DNA of 64,000 nucleotides, from NCBI RefSeq assembly GCF_917563925.1, contig NZ_CAKJTJ010000004.1, positions 183,343 to 247,342 of the forward strand, read 5' to 3'. A program made the position numbers and the translations under genes. The notes under the pieces are model-generated. The model was not told the origin of the DNA and searched no databases. It saw nothing but the letters and a program-made list of their open reading frames with translations. The DNA is from Sutcliffiella rhizosphaerae. GTDB taxonomy: Bacteria; Bacillota; Bacilli; Bacillales; Bacillaceae_I. This document shows positions 1-9,095 of this stretch, in pieces (positions within the stretch are counted from its first letter, which is position 1; every line of letters starts with the position of its first letter).

Positions 1-180
1 TACCTCTCCACTATCTGGTCGTAGTAAATTCATCATCATTTTAATGGTCGTAGATTTACCAGCACCATTTGCCCCAATAAAACCGGTTACGTATCCTTGC
101 TTCACTTTTAGGTTAATGTTGTTAACAGAAAATCCCGTAAATGTTTTAGTTACATCTTTTAATTCTACTACATGCTCCAT
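1..180 (-). CDS. ABC transporter ATP-binding protein, 3' part outside window
   Basis: Only the first 60 residues lie in the window; the gene runs off the left edge. They contain a clean Walker A, GANGAGKST, near residues 36-44, as in ATPases of exporter type (CcmA/YtrB-like) that energise a membrane permease encoded further along. The ATG follows the stop codon of the GntR regulator by 4 bases, so the two are co-transcribed from the right. A GntR gene of the short YtrA type directly ahead of an ABC ATPase is the usual layout of Ytr-like operons, which suggests the regulator controls this transporter. The substrate cannot be told. Confidence 0.9.
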   Translation of the reverse strand, partial: MEHVVELKDVTKTFTGFSVNNINLKVKQGYVTGFIGANGAGKSTTIKMMMNLLRPDSGEV

Positions 181-184
181 ATTT

Positions 185-556
185 TCACTCCTCATACAGT
201 ATTGTCATTAGCTCTTGCAATTCATCAAAGGTTAGCCCGATCTCTCTGCTGTTTGCGATGACCGCACTCAATTGCTCTTCAATCACTTTGAGTTTCTTTT
301 CCCTGATGACCTCTAAATTCTGCTCTGCGACAAAAGACCCTTTACCAACGATGGAATAAATAAACCCTGCTTTCTCCAGTTCCTCATAGGCACGCTTTGT
401 TGTTATCACACTGATCTGTAAATCCTTAGCAAGCTGACGTATCGAAGGCAAAGCCGTTCCCTCCTGAAGATCACCTGCTAAAATAGCCGTTTTAACCTGA
501 GTGGTGATCTGCTCATATATCGGCTCCTTGGAACTATTAGAAATTATTATTCGCAT
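185..556 (-). CDS. GntR-family transcriptional regulator, YtrA subfamily
   Basis: 123 residues. The first ~75 form a GntR winged helix (IYEQITTQVKTAILAGDL, then PSIRQLAKDL and TTKRAYEELEKAGF, ending with the VGKGSFV wing). Only about 45 helical residues follow, the short C-terminal tail that defines the YtrA subfamily; there is no FCD or UTRA ligand domain. It is first in an operon with the ABC ATPase at 1-180. A strong palindrome lies 22 bases upstream of the start and is probably its own operator. By family precedent it represses the operon; the inducer is unknown. Confidence 0.92.
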   Translation of the reverse strand: MRIIISNSSKEPIYEQITTQVKTAILAGDLQEGTALPSIRQLAKDLQISVITTKRAYEELEKAGFIYSIVGKGSFVAEQNLEVIREKKLKVIEEQLSAVIANSREIGLTFDELQELMTILYEE

Positions 557-577
557 TCTTATCCCTCTTTTTCAATG

Positions 578-624
578 GGTGTGTATATATTGTATATATA
601 ACATATACACATTATATACACACC
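578..624. promoter_or_regulatory. Probable GntR/YtrA operator: nested AT-rich palindromes
   Basis: A perfect 12-bp inverted repeat, GGTGTGTATATA (578-589) with TATATACACACC (613-624), encloses a second pair, TGTATAT (591-597) with ATATACA (603-609). YtrA-type regulators are known to bind GTGTA...TACAC half-sites, and GTGTATA/TATACAC copies are present here just upstream of the regulator gene. Operator function is inferred from position and symmetry. Confidence 0.65.
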
Positions 625-743
625 TTTAAACATTGTGCAAGTGGATTGTGATTCGGAAGGAGAGTTCGCGGTCATTAAAAAGGGGACGTCCATATTTAAT
701 AGTTACAAAAGCTTTATTGCCTGGGGGTTATTTTCTTTTTTGA

Positions 744-945
744 GTGCCCGAATTTCTCGTTTTGCTGTTTTTCGGGCACTTAATTTCCTTTAAGTACCCG
801 AGTTTCTCACTTTGCTGTTTTCCGGGCACTTAATTTTCATTTGAGTGCCCGCTTTTTTCATTTTGCTATTTTCCGGGCACTCAATTTTCTTTTGAATTCC
901 CGAATTTCTCATTTTGCTGTTTACAAGCACTTAATTCCCTTTTAT
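744..945. repeat. Intergenic array, about four copies of a 50-51-bp hairpin unit
   Basis: Copies start near 744, 794, 845 and 895. Each has the form GTGCCCG, a T-rich core ending TTTTGCTGTTT, then CGGGCAC, so each copy can fold into a hairpin (arms 744-750 and 773-779 in copy 1). Copy 4 is the most decayed. The array fills most of the 557-1193 gap. No convincing reading frame covers it. Confidence 0.85.
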
Positions 946-1104
946 TCATGTTGCACACCTTGGCATTACAATAAATATTTTTAATAGAGGAAGGATCACC
1001 TCCAGACCCCTCGCCCCATTAGCACAACTCCCAAATCACGTCATAAAATAACGTGTACTCTTTCTTCTTTGAATTCATAAGAGTTTTGTACTAAAATAGA
1101 TTAG

Positions 1105-1119
1105 TGAGAATGATTATCA
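1105..1119. promoter_or_regulatory. Fur box (7-1-7) upstream of nitroreductase
   Basis: TGAGAATGATTATCA differs at one base from the Bacillus 7-1-7 Fur consensus TGATAATNATTATCA. It lies 75 bases before the nitroreductase ATG and just after a TAAAAT that could be a -10 box (1092-1097). The placement suggests iron-dependent repression of the next gene. Confidence 0.6.
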
Positions 1120-1144
1120 AAATCAAAATGCTAATAAGTGGTCA

Positions 1145-1177
1145 GAGGTGGGGCATAGGGACTGTCCCCTCTACCCA
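1145..1177. repeat. GGGACTGTCCCC palindromic repeat, copy 1
   Basis: Contains AGGGACTGTCCCCT flanked by GAGGTGGGG and CTACCCA, an imperfect palindrome. Related copies occur at 1745-1776 and 2299-2330, so three lie within 1.2 kb. This one ends just before the nitroreductase ribosome site AGGAGGACTT. Confidence 0.75.
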
Positions 1178-1193
1178 TTTAGGAGGACTTCCA

Positions 1194-1755
1194 ATGGAAA
1201 AGAAAAAATCAAACATAGCAGAGATTATTCGCGAGCGTCGTTCGATAAAAGCTGGATACACGGATAAGGAAGTGACAGAGGAAACAGTTCTTGGGCTATT
1301 GGATGATGCAATTTGGGCACCGAACCATGGACTGCGAGAGCCATGGCGGTTTATTTTTGTATCATCTTCTGAGAAGCAAGGATTTGTGGAGGATTTAGTC
1401 AAAACATTTCCAGCAGAAATGCAGGAAAACAGAAGAAATTATTTTAGCCAGCCAGCAGCATTTCCTTATTGTAATAATGAAAGAGGATCCAAGGCAAAAG
1501 CAATGGGAAGAGAATTTTGGTGCAGTCAGCTCATTGATTCAAAACTTTCAATTGCTTGCATGGGAACAAAAGCTTGGGGTTGTTTGGAAAACAAATCCTC
1601 ATATTTATGATCCGAAGGTGCACAAACTACTTGGGGTCCAACCAGGAGAGAAAATCGTTGGATTCCTTCACTTAGGATATTTTGAAAATGTACCTCTAAA
1701 AAGAGAACGAACATCAGCAACTGAGAAGGTGACAGTTTATAAAAGTGGGTCGTAG
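1194..1755 (+). pseudogene. Nitroreductase family protein, frameshifted
   Basis: ATG at 1194 follows AGGAGGACTT by 3 bases. The first ~90 residues show the flavin-dependent nitroreductase N-terminus (IIRERRSIKAGY, then DDAIWAPNHGLREPWRF). Near 1461-1463 the frame breaks: removing one T from TTT restores AFLIVIMKEDPR, and the rest (from 1477) continues the fold with LLAWEQKLGVVWKTNPH and GFLHLGYFE. A full-length protein would be about 187 residues, normal for the small YdjA-like group. A Fur box lies upstream. The shift may be real or a sequencing error. Confidence 0.85.
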
Positions 1756-1776
1756 GGACTGTCCCCCCGATCCACT
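1745..1776. repeat. GGGACTGTCCCC palindromic repeat, copy 2
   Basis: GTGGGTCGTAGGGACTGTCC continuing CCCCGATCCACT. It supplies the last codons and stop of the nitroreductase frame and separates it from the convergent acetyltransferase gene. Nearly identical to copy 3. Confidence 0.8.
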
Positions 1777-2200
1777 AACACCATTCCATTAAATATTCCC
1801 CATGACCTGTGTTTTCATCTAGTAGTGTTTCTTTTATAAGAAAACCGTTCTTTTCATAAAATCGTATTGCGGATTTGTTTTCTTTATAAACCTTTAAGGA
1901 AATGGTAGAGTATTTGCCTTTAATAAATTGTAGCAGTTCTCTTCCATAGCCATTCCCTTGATACACAGGGTCAATAAATAGTGCTGCTAAGTAATTGTCT
2001 ACCATTGAAACAAACCCAGCGACCTCGTTTTCATGGTATATAACATAGGATTGTGCCATTGGAATGTACTTATCTCGCATCTCCTGTTTTTGGGCGAGCC
2101 AATAGTTACTGTCAATAAAACTATGTGATTGCACAGAACCCCGGTACCATATTTCCGTTATAGTATCTACCTCGTATTGCTTTAACATTTCGATTTTCAA
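1775..2200 (-). CDS. GNAT family N-acetyltransferase (YjaB-like)
   Basis: About 141 residues. The arrangement (TEIWYRGSVQSHSFI at the start, AALFIDPVYQGNGYGRELLQ as the acetyl-CoA loop, then NKSAIRFYEKNGF) matches the YjaB-like group of GNAT enzymes. The start is probably TTG at 2200, 6 bases after AAAGGATG; an ATG at 2209 overlaps that ribosome site. It is a single-gene unit convergent with the nitroreductase. The substrate is unknown. Confidence 0.85.
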   Translation of the reverse strand: MKIEMLKQYEVDTITEIWYRGSVQSHSFIDSNYWLAQKQEMRDKYIPMAQSYVIYHENEVAGFVSMVDNYLAALFIDPVYQGNGYGRELLQFIKGKYSTISLKVYKENKSAIRFYEKNGFLIKETLLDENTGHGEYLMEWC

Positions 2201-2263
2201 GCTTCTCATCCTTTAATGAATTTTTAATACTATTATGCTATCAAACAAACTCCCATCGCAAAT

Positions 2264-2298
2264 AAAAAAAACCGCCAGCATTCATCTACTGACGGTTT
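2264..2298 (-). terminator. Rho-independent terminator after binding-protein gene
   Basis: On the minus strand, AAACCGTCAG pairs with CTGGCGGTTT and is followed by eight Ts. It closes the importer operon that reads leftwards from 7167. Confidence 0.85.
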
Positions 2299-2330
2299 GT
2301 GGGTCGTGGGGACTGTCCCCCCAACCCACT
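2299..2330. repeat. GGGACTGTCCCC palindromic repeat, copy 3
   Basis: GTGGGTCGTGGGGACTGTCC continuing CCCCAACCCACT. It lies between the binding-protein stop codon and its terminator, so it would be transcribed as a hairpin in the 3' untranslated region. Confidence 0.8.
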
Positions 2331-4141
2331 TATCGGTTATGGTACTTACTCAAAAACTCCCGCACTTTTTCCGGATCTGCTACTAATTCATTACCTGTAT
2401 CTACTAGCGGGCTTACGGTTGATACGGCTTTTTTCTTGTTGTTTTGATAGAAGCTGATGATTTCATCCTGATTGATGGAGTACAGGATTGCTTTTCTTAA
2501 GTCTTCGCTGTTGGAAACTTCACGATTTTCTGTGTTAAAGAGAAGATAGATGACAGCGTTACTATCATTCTTTTGTAAATAAAGCTTTTCATCGTTTTCT
2601 ACTAGGTCATATTTTGTTTCAGGAACTCCATTGAATAAATGAATTTCGCCATTTCTTAATGCTGATAAAGCACTGTCCGGATCCTGAATGAATTTTACGA
2701 TGACAGTTGAGATGTTCGCTTCATTGTCAGTTCCAGGCATATAGGCTGGGTTTTTCAAGAAGGTTGCTTCATAATCGTCTTTGCTTTTTAAGATGTATGG
2801 ACCACTTGCATATAAATGGTTGTCAAATTGTGCACCTTCTGTAACCGTGTTTTGATCTCCATAAGGAATATCGGTTGTAGGGTCGAAGCTTGCAACATCA
2901 TATGTGTTGATATTTTCAACCTGCTGTTTCGAAACAATTCCTGCTGATTGGTGGGCTAAGTAATTTAGCACCTGCGGGAATGGTTTGGAGGTTGTCACCT
3001 TCACCACCTGGTATTTTCCTTCTTGATTGTTTGCATCATTTTTGTCTGTCACTAGCTCGCCAATTTTCGCATCAATGCCTTGTTCCAGTGCTTCTCTTAC
3101 GGTTCCTTCTCCACCGGACTGTTGGGTAGAATCCAATACGGAAAGGTCTGTTACAAGCTCTGCATCTTGAATGTGCTCATGCAAACTGTATGTGCGATGA
3201 TCTGGGACGGATTCTGCATTGCTTGCACGTTGTAAAGAGAATATAACATCATCTGCCCCAACGCGCTCCCCTGTATCTTCCGCTTTCTCATCTGTAATTT
3301 TGGCAAAATTAATATCATCTCTCAGCAGGAAGAAATACTCTGAATTTCCATCTGCGATTACATGATTTCTTGATAGGGAGCCATCAGAGGTGACTACATC
3401 ATCATCTGTTAAATTAACTAACCGAACATACATATTTGTATTTAGCGTATTGATAGATCCATCGTTCCCTTTGATCGGATCGAGGGAGGTGAGTGTTCCA
3501 ATCGCTTGTTGTGTAACAAGCGGGGTGGAGTCTCTTTTACTTGTATCCTGATAATCTATCGTTTCCCATGCGACTGCACGTGATTTTGCAAGTCGAACGG
3601 TTTCTTCTTTCAGGATTTCCGTGTTTACTCCCTGCGCTTTAAAGGAGTTGTAAAGTGGTGCAATATATGCCTGGTCAAACACAAGGCGCTGCTCTAATTC
3701 TTTGTAGGTAGTGGCAAATTCTTCAGGTGTTTCTGTACTTGCCTGATCAATTAATCGATCAACCTCTTCATCAGACATTATGCTGTTTGCTCCCTCTGAT
3801 TTAAACAGGGCACGAACGGCATAGTCTGGATTACCCGTTACCGTGGTCCAGCTAGAGTGAGCGATATCATAGTTACCTGCATCCTTTTGGGCAGTAAAGC
3901 TTCCATAGTCAGGCTGAATGTTCAGCTTCACCTTAAAGCCATTTTTCTCTAACTGATCTCGTACTATGTTCAAGTCATCCTCTGAGCTTGCCATTCCCAA
4001 CACTTCAATTTCTACTGCCTCGTTCGTGTTGGCCACTCCATCATTTGCTTTTTCTTCCTCACTGACACTTGATTTTGTATTGATGCATCCAGATAAAACC
4101 AACAGCACAATCATTAAAAAAGTTACATACGTTTTCTTCAA
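2330..4141 (-). CDS. Peptide/nickel-type ABC binding lipoprotein, circularly permuted
   Basis: 603 residues, TTG start at 4141 behind AGTAGGAGGAG. Signal peptide with lipobox LSGC (Cys19), so it is anchored outside the membrane. The SBP_bac_5 fold is clear but its order is rotated. Residues ~40-200 look like the C-terminal part of DppA/OppA (VLGMASSEDDLNIVRDQL, YDIAHSSW, AYIAPLYNSF). Residues ~205 onward resemble the normal mature N-terminus (TSLDPIKGNDGS, GADDVIFSLQRA). The protein ends at the point usually mid-chain (RKAILYSINQDEI ... DPEKVREFL). It is last in an operon with the two permeases. Ligand unknown; peptides are likely. Confidence 0.9.
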   Translation of the reverse strand: MKKTYVTFLMIVLLVLSGCINTKSSVSEEEKANDGVANTNEAVEIEVLGMASSEDDLNIVRDQLEKNGFKVKLNIQPDYGSFTAQKDAGNYDIAHSSWTTVTGNPDYAVRALFKSEGANSIMSDEEVDRLIDQASTETPEEFATTYKELEQRLVFDQAYIAPLYNSFKAQGVNTEILKEETVRLAKSRAVAWETIDYQDTSKRDSTPLVTQQAIGTLTSLDPIKGNDGSINTLNTNMYVRLVNLTDDDVVTSDGSLSRNHVIADGNSEYFFLLRDDINFAKITDEKAEDTGERVGADDVIFSLQRASNAESVPDHRTYSLHEHIQDAELVTDLSVLDSTQQSGGEGTVREALEQGIDAKIGELVTDKNDANNQEGKYQVVKVTTSKPFPQVLNYLAHQSAGIVSKQQVENINTYDVASFDPTTDIPYGDQNTVTEGAQFDNHLYASGPYILKSKDDYEATFLKNPAYMPGTDNEANISTVIVKFIQDPDSALSALRNGEIHLFNGVPETKYDLVENDEKLYLQKNDSNAVIYLLFNTENREVSNSEDLRKAILYSINQDEIISFYQNNKKKAVSTVSPLVDTGNELVADPEKVREFLSKYHNR

Positions 4142-4166
4142 AAAGATCTCCTCCTACTTAAAATAA

Positions 4167-5678
4167 TTAATCAACTTTCGGGTCTAAGGCATCTCTTAAT
4201 CCATCACCAAGAAAATTAAATGAAAGAACTAACAGGATAATAGCTACACCGGGGTAGATCGCTAAATAAGAGTGCGACTCTAAATAAGTACTTCCTACCT
4301 TTAAAATATTTCCCCATTCTGGTATGTGAGGTCCAATTCCTAAACCAAGAAAGCTTAAACTGCTTGTGGCAATTACCGCTCCACCGACCGTTAAGGAAGA
4401 TTTCACAATCATCGGTGCCATGGAGTTTGGGACAATTTCTCGAAAAATGATGGAGGTATTACTAGCACCAAGTGCACGCGCGGATTCCACATATTCATAA
4501 TTCGATACCATCAGGACGTTCGCACGCATCGTTCTTGCATATGTCGGTATGGCGCCAACGCTTAATGCGATGATTAACGTAGTCGTGCTGGAGCCAAATG
4601 CTGCGATAATAACGATCGCCAGTAAAATACCGGGAATGGCATAAAGGATATCCAATATGCGCATGATGATATTGTCCGTATGACGGCCATAGTACCCTGA
4701 TATCGCCCCAAGTGCTCCACCAATTACAAACGGAATGAATGTGGACACAATTCCAACAATTAGAGAAATTCTCGCTCCGAACACAATCCTCGAAAAAAGG
4801 TCTCGGCCAAAGTTATCTGTGCCTAGTGGATAGGCAAGACTTGGCGCTTGCAAAAGGGCTCCATAATTATTTTCTACTGCAAGGCTATAATCAAAGGTAA
4901 AATAGCTACAAATAGAAATCGAAAAGGCAAAAACAATAAAAAACATCCCTATCATGGAAGTCGTATTTGCGGATATCTTCTTTAAAACTGAATAAAATGC
5001 TTGGTTGACCGCCCTGTCTATTCCATATCGTTTCTTCAAAATAAAATAGCCGGTCAGAAGCGCAAAAAGATTTCCGGTAATCGCCGTGATAAAAAGGACA
5101 ATAGCGATAGGAACTGCTAACTTTTTTTGTCTTTCCAATACGTCAAATGCCAATGCTCCTAAGGTAACAAGATAGATAAATAGAATAATTAACAATAAGA
5201 GCATGGCGATTGGAAAGCTGTCTGACACATAAGGTTTAAAGAGATTTAATGATGAAATTCCAATAATAAATAACTGCGTCACAAGCATATAGATTGCATA
5301 CACATACTCTGGTGTAACCTTTCTTTTTACCAGCAGGAACCCCGCAATTGCCGTGAACAGATTACCTGTTAAAAGACTTACAATTTGGATGATTCCTAAT
5401 TTCCTAGTAGCGGGGCGTACAATCCCAGCTGTTCGTAAATCATGTCTAACTTTCCACCAGATTACTAGTTGAATCAGGGTAAAAAGCGCAAAAAATGCCG
5501 TAACAAACATCCGCACTGAATCCACTACAAATGGCTGAAAGTCTACACTAATCACAAGGAACAGGAATGTAACTACGAGTGACATAACAAACGCAAACCC
5601 TGCTTGCTTATATTCTGCAGAAAGCTTCAACGAATGGGATTTCACATACTCTGGTACCTGCTGCATTTCTGCTTTCAT
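4167..5678 (-). CDS. DppC/OppC-type ABC permease with an extra N-terminal membrane domain
   Basis: 503 residues where the family is usually about 300. Residues ~245-503 are a normal DppC core: [20 protein letters not shown], the EAA-loop region [14 protein letters not shown], and [15 protein letters not shown]. Residues 1-230 are an added domain with about six hydrophobic segments. It contains an internal duplication: [17 protein letters not shown] and, about 90 residues later, [17 protein letters not shown]. The start follows GCAGGTGATGCC. The gene lies 16 bases after the DppB-like permease and 25 before the binding protein. It forms one half of the importer channel. Confidence 0.9.
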   Translation of the reverse strand: MKAEMQQVPEYVKSHSLKLSAEYKQAGFAFVMSLVVTFLFLVISVDFQPFVVDSVRMFVTAFFALFTLIQLVIWWKVRHDLRTAGIVRPATRKLGIIQIVSLLTGNLFTAIAGFLLVKRKVTPEYVYAIYMLVTQLFIIGISSLNLFKPYVSDSFPIAMLLLLIILFIYLVTLGALAFDVLERQKKLAVPIAIVLFITAITGNLFALLTGYFILKKRYGIDRAVNQAFYSVLKKISANTTSMIGMFFIVFAFSISICSYFTFDYSLAVENNYGALLQAPSLAYPLGTDNFGRDLFSRIVFGARISLIVGIVSTFIPFVIGGALGAISGYYGRHTDNIIMRILDILYAIPGILLAIVIIAAFGSSTTTLIIALSVGAIPTYARTMRANVLMVSNYEYVESARALGASNTSIIFREIVPNSMAPMIVKSSLTVGGAVIATSSLSFLGLGIGPHIPEWGNILKVGSTYLESHSYLAIYPGVAIILLVLSFNFLGDGLRDALDPKVD

Positions 5679-5694
5679 GGCATCACCTGCTTTA

Positions 5695-7167
5695 CTAATG
5701 TTTCATTTTTGTCCGAATGCGTGGATCAAAAAACGCATAAAGGACATCTATGAGTAAATTGACTAGCGAAATGGTAATAGCGATATATACAACTCCCCCC
5801 ATTACACTGGGGATATCCGGAATAAATTGCTTATCGACGATGAAGCTCCCAAGTCCACTAATATTGAAAACCTTTTCGGTAACTGCTGCTCCTCCAAGCA
5901 TCCCGCCGAACAACAAGCCTATCACGGTAATTATGGGGATCATGGCATTTCTTACACCATGCTTCCAAAGAACGCGCTGCTTCGTTAATCCTTTTGCTTT
6001 CGCCGTTACCATATAATCCTCATGAATGATTTCGAGTGTGGACGATCTCGTCATCCTTGCAATAGATGCAGTGAGTGCAGTACCTAACACAACAGCAGGC
6101 ATGATAATCGACAGCCAATTATTCGGACTGAAGGTCGCAGGTAGCCATTGTAGTTTAATAGAGAAGTTAAGAATGAAAATTAAGCCCTGCCAAAAGTTTG
6201 GGATGGATAATCCAATCAGTGCGATGAACATAAACGTATAGTCGAAAAAGGAATTCGGCTTAGTAGCAGCTATAATGCCAATGGGAATTGCGATCATGAT
6301 TGCCATCAGCAAAGAAAGTACTGCTAACACCATGGTGATCGGAAATCTTCGCATAATACTGTCGACCACATCCTCATTTCCGGTAAACGACTTTCCAAGG
6401 TCAAACGTGACAATTCCTTTCAGAGCATTCCAAAGCTGAACGAAGTATGGCTGATCCAACCCATAAAGGTGGTTAAAAGCAGCAATCTGCTCCCGGGTGG
6501 CTGACTCTCCTAATATATTTGCTGCAGGATTAAAGGGAGATATGTACAGAATGGTAAACACCAAAAACGCCACTCCTATTACAACAAACACACTCATCGC
6601 CAATCTTTCACCAATGAACTTTATGTAGGGGTTTCCTAACAAGTAAAGAAGCACATACATGATTAACCCTGGAACAAACGTGAGGAGGACAAACCTTCTA
6701 TTCTCCAATAACTCAGTAAAGGTAGTGTCAAAGGTCACCCTTTGCTTCCCCGCAGTTTGCAAAAGCTTTGCCACTTCCGCATTGATCTCCTTCTGATAAG
6801 TTTCATTTGCCCAGCGCATTGCCTCTTTAGAGATGTTTTCTGAATGAGACACTTGTTGAAAAAAGCTTTGCTTCCGCTGATGCTGAAGTTTGTACGTAGC
6901 TGCCAGCTGTTCAAACCTTCCCTTTTCCTCGAAAGATTTTTTTACTTTTTCATACATCTTTAAATAAGGATCCTCTTTCTTTTTGATTACGTACAACAAG
7001 GCAACGATTAGCACAACAGGAAATCCAACCACGTATACAAGCCATCTATAAACAGGGGCAAGACAGAGCTTTTCATAGCTTTGTTGTAATCCATTGCCAG
7101 CTTTAGTTGATGATGTCAGGTGCTTTTGATTTTGACTTTTTACAGCTTCCATTAGAAGAAAATTCAC
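5695..7167 (-). CDS. DppB/OppB-type ABC permease with extended N-terminus
   Basis: 490 residues against ~310 normally. The DppB core begins near residue 180 ([20 protein letters not shown]), with [25 protein letters not shown], and the EAA loop [17 protein letters not shown]. The added N-terminus has one membrane span (~42-62), a charged helical stretch that may be cytoplasmic, and a second span near 155. It is first gene of the minus-strand operon. The start is uncertain: GTG at 7167 sits against GAGGGG, and ATG at 7152 is 14 bases from it. Partner permease at 4167-5678. Confidence 0.9.
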   Translation of the reverse strand: MNFLLMEAVKSQNQKHLTSSTKAGNGLQQSYEKLCLAPVYRWLVYVVGFPVVLIVALLYVIKKKEDPYLKMYEKVKKSFEEKGRFEQLAATYKLQHQRKQSFFQQVSHSENISKEAMRWANETYQKEINAEVAKLLQTAGKQRVTFDTTFTELLENRRFVLLTFVPGLIMYVLLYLLGNPYIKFIGERLAMSVFVVIGVAFLVFTILYISPFNPAANILGESATREQIAAFNHLYGLDQPYFVQLWNALKGIVTFDLGKSFTGNEDVVDSIMRRFPITMVLAVLSLLMAIMIAIPIGIIAATKPNSFFDYTFMFIALIGLSIPNFWQGLIFILNFSIKLQWLPATFSPNNWLSIIMPAVVLGTALTASIARMTRSSTLEIIHEDYMVTAKAKGLTKQRVLWKHGVRNAMIPIITVIGLLFGGMLGGAAVTEKVFNISGLGSFIVDKQFIPDIPSVMGGVVYIAITISLVNLLIDVLYAFFDPRIRTKMKH

Positions 7168-7305
7168 CCCCTCACTTTAAATTGCTAAATTCCGATAGGT
7201 ATAGTATAGTTTAAATCATATTTATTACAAGATAAAAAATTCATTTTTTTAAAACTATTTTTTTCCATAAAAAGTAAACAAAACTAATTCGGATGGTGGA
7301 TGATA

Positions 7306-9054
7306 TTGGAAAAGTTATTGGATGTACAAAATTTAAGCGTATCTTTTCGAACTGGGAGCAGTGAATTTGATGCGGTTAAACAGATAAGTTTTTCCATCAA
7401 TAAAGGAGAAACACTCGGGATTGTCGGCGAATCAGGTAGTGGGAAAAGTGTAACGGCCAAGTCCATTATGCAATTACTTCCTTCTCCTCCATCCTTCATA
7501 AAATCTGGAGAAATATTTTTTCAATCTGATAATCTCTTAACAAAAACGGAAAAAGAGATGGAAAACATAAGAGGCCGTCACATAAGCATGATTTTCCAAG
7601 ACCCTATGACCTCTTTAAATCCAACCATGACAATCGGAAAACAATTAGAAGAGAGCATCTTAAAACATCAAAAGCTATCAAAAAAAGAATCTAAAAAACA
7701 AGCCATTGAGATGCTAAGGCTAGTTGGCATCCCAAACAGTGAGGAGCGTTATTCACAATATCCACATGAATTTTCAGGTGGGATGCGTCAACGGGTCATC
7801 ATTGCCATTGCCCTCGCCTGTAATCCTGCCTTATTGATTGCAGATGAACCAACAACTGCACTAGATGTGACCATTCAGGCTCAAATTTTGAATTTGATGA
7901 AGGAGATGCAAGAAAAATTCCAGACATCCATTCTATTAATCACGCATGATTTCGGGGTAGTCGCACGGATGTGTGATCGGGTAGTGGTAATGAAGGACGG
8001 AGAGATAGTCGAGGAAGGATGCACCGTGGATGTTTTTGCCAACCCACAGCATAGCTATACAAAAAAATTACTACATGTACTGCCAAGGCTCGATGAAAAA
8101 AAGAAAAAGAAAGCTCCATCCATTATTAGTTCCACCAATCCTTCTGAACCACTGTTACAAGTAAGAGGATTAAAAAAACACTTCCCTCTTGGCAAAGGAA
8201 AGGTTCTAAGAGCAGTAGATAATATTCATTTTCATATCCAACAAGGAGAGACATTAGGACTTGTTGGGGAATCAGGCTCAGGAAAATCCACCACTGGAAG
8301 AGCCATCTTAAGGCTGCATGAACCAACTGACGGAGAAATACTGTATAAGGGAATTCCCATAAATCGCTTAACCAAAAAGGAATTAAAAATATTACGGAAG
8401 CATATGCAAATGATCTTCCAAGACCCATACTCTTCCTTAAATCCGAGGTATAAAGTAGAAGATATTATTGGGCAGCCATTAGATCTTCACGGACTTGCAA
8501 AAGGGTCAGTTGCGAGAAAGAAAAGAGTCGAGGAATTATTAGAATTAGTGGGGTTACAGTCTTTTCATGCAGAAAGGTATCCTCATGAATTTTCTGGTGG
8601 CCAAAGACAACGAATTGGCATAGCCCGTGCATTGGCAGTAGAACCAAGCTTTATCGTATGCGACGAACCACTGTCAGCACTTGATGTCTCCATCCAAGCA
8701 CAAATTGTCACCCTATTGGAGGACCTGCAGAAAAACCTTGGACTAACGTATCTTTTTATTGCCCACGACCTTTCCATGGTAAAGCACATCAGTGACCGGG
8801 TAGCGGTAATGTATAGAGGAAAAATAGTCGAATTAGCAGAAAGCGAAGAACTATACGCTAATCCTCAGCACGCGTATACAAAATCATTACTAGAAGCCAT
8901 TCCTATCCCAGATCCGACAATCGAATACAACAGAAAGACTTCTCATTATCAAGAATTTGACTTGGCAGATAGATATCAATTAAATAACGCCGAGCTAGTC
9001 GAAATTAAAGAAGGGCACTGGGTCGCAATGCCTTCAAAGCTTGAAGTGATATGA
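7306..9054 (+). CDS. Fused double ABC ATPase (DppD-DppF type) of the importer
   Basis: Two complete ATPase domains in one chain of ~582 residues. Domain 1 has [18 protein letters not shown] and [11 protein letters not shown]; domain 2 has [21 protein letters not shown] and [10 protein letters not shown]. Each is followed by the C-terminal oligopeptide motif ([28 protein letters not shown]). Normally these are two proteins. TTG at 7306 sits correctly behind GGTGGATGA; an in-frame ATG at 7300 has poor spacing. It is transcribed away from the permease/binding-protein operon, 130 bases apart, and most likely powers it. Confidence 0.92.
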   Translation: MEKLLDVQNLSVSFRTGSSEFDAVKQISFSINKGETLGIVGESGSGKSVTAKSIMQLLPSPPSFIKSGEIFFQSDNLLTKTEKEMENIRGRHISMIFQDPMTSLNPTMTIGKQLEESILKHQKLSKKESKKQAIEMLRLVGIPNSEERYSQYPHEFSGGMRQRVIIAIALACNPALLIADEPTTALDVTIQAQILNLMKEMQEKFQTSILLITHDFGVVARMCDRVVVMKDGEIVEEGCTVDVFANPQHSYTKKLLHVLPRLDEKKKKKAPSIISSTNPSEPLLQVRGLKKHFPLGKGKVLRAVDNIHFHIQQGETLGLVGESGSGKSTTGRAILRLHEPTDGEILYKGIPINRLTKKELKILRKHMQMIFQDPYSSLNPRYKVEDIIGQPLDLHGLAKGSVARKKRVEELLELVGLQSFHAERYPHEFSGGQRQRIGIARALAVEPSFIVCDEPLSALDVSIQAQIVTLLEDLQKNLGLTYLFIAHDLSMVKHISDRVAVMYRGKIVELAESEELYANPQHAYTKSLLEAIPIPDPTIEYNRKTSHYQEFDLADRYQLNNAELVEIKEGHWVAMPSKLEVI

Positions 9055-9094
9055 AAACTCCCCTCAAACATTAATTGACGTTTGAGGGGAGTTT
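9055..9094. terminator. Strong bidirectional terminator
   Basis: A perfect 15-bp stem, AAACTCCCCTCAAAC (9055-9069) and GTTTGAGGGGAGTTT (9080-9094), lies between convergent genes and can end transcription of both. Confidence 0.9.
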
Positions 9095-9095
9095 C

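Noticed and set aside
8126..8789. Minus-strand frames inside the fused ATPase gene
   Set aside because: Shadows of a clearly coding plus-strand gene with all ABC motifs.
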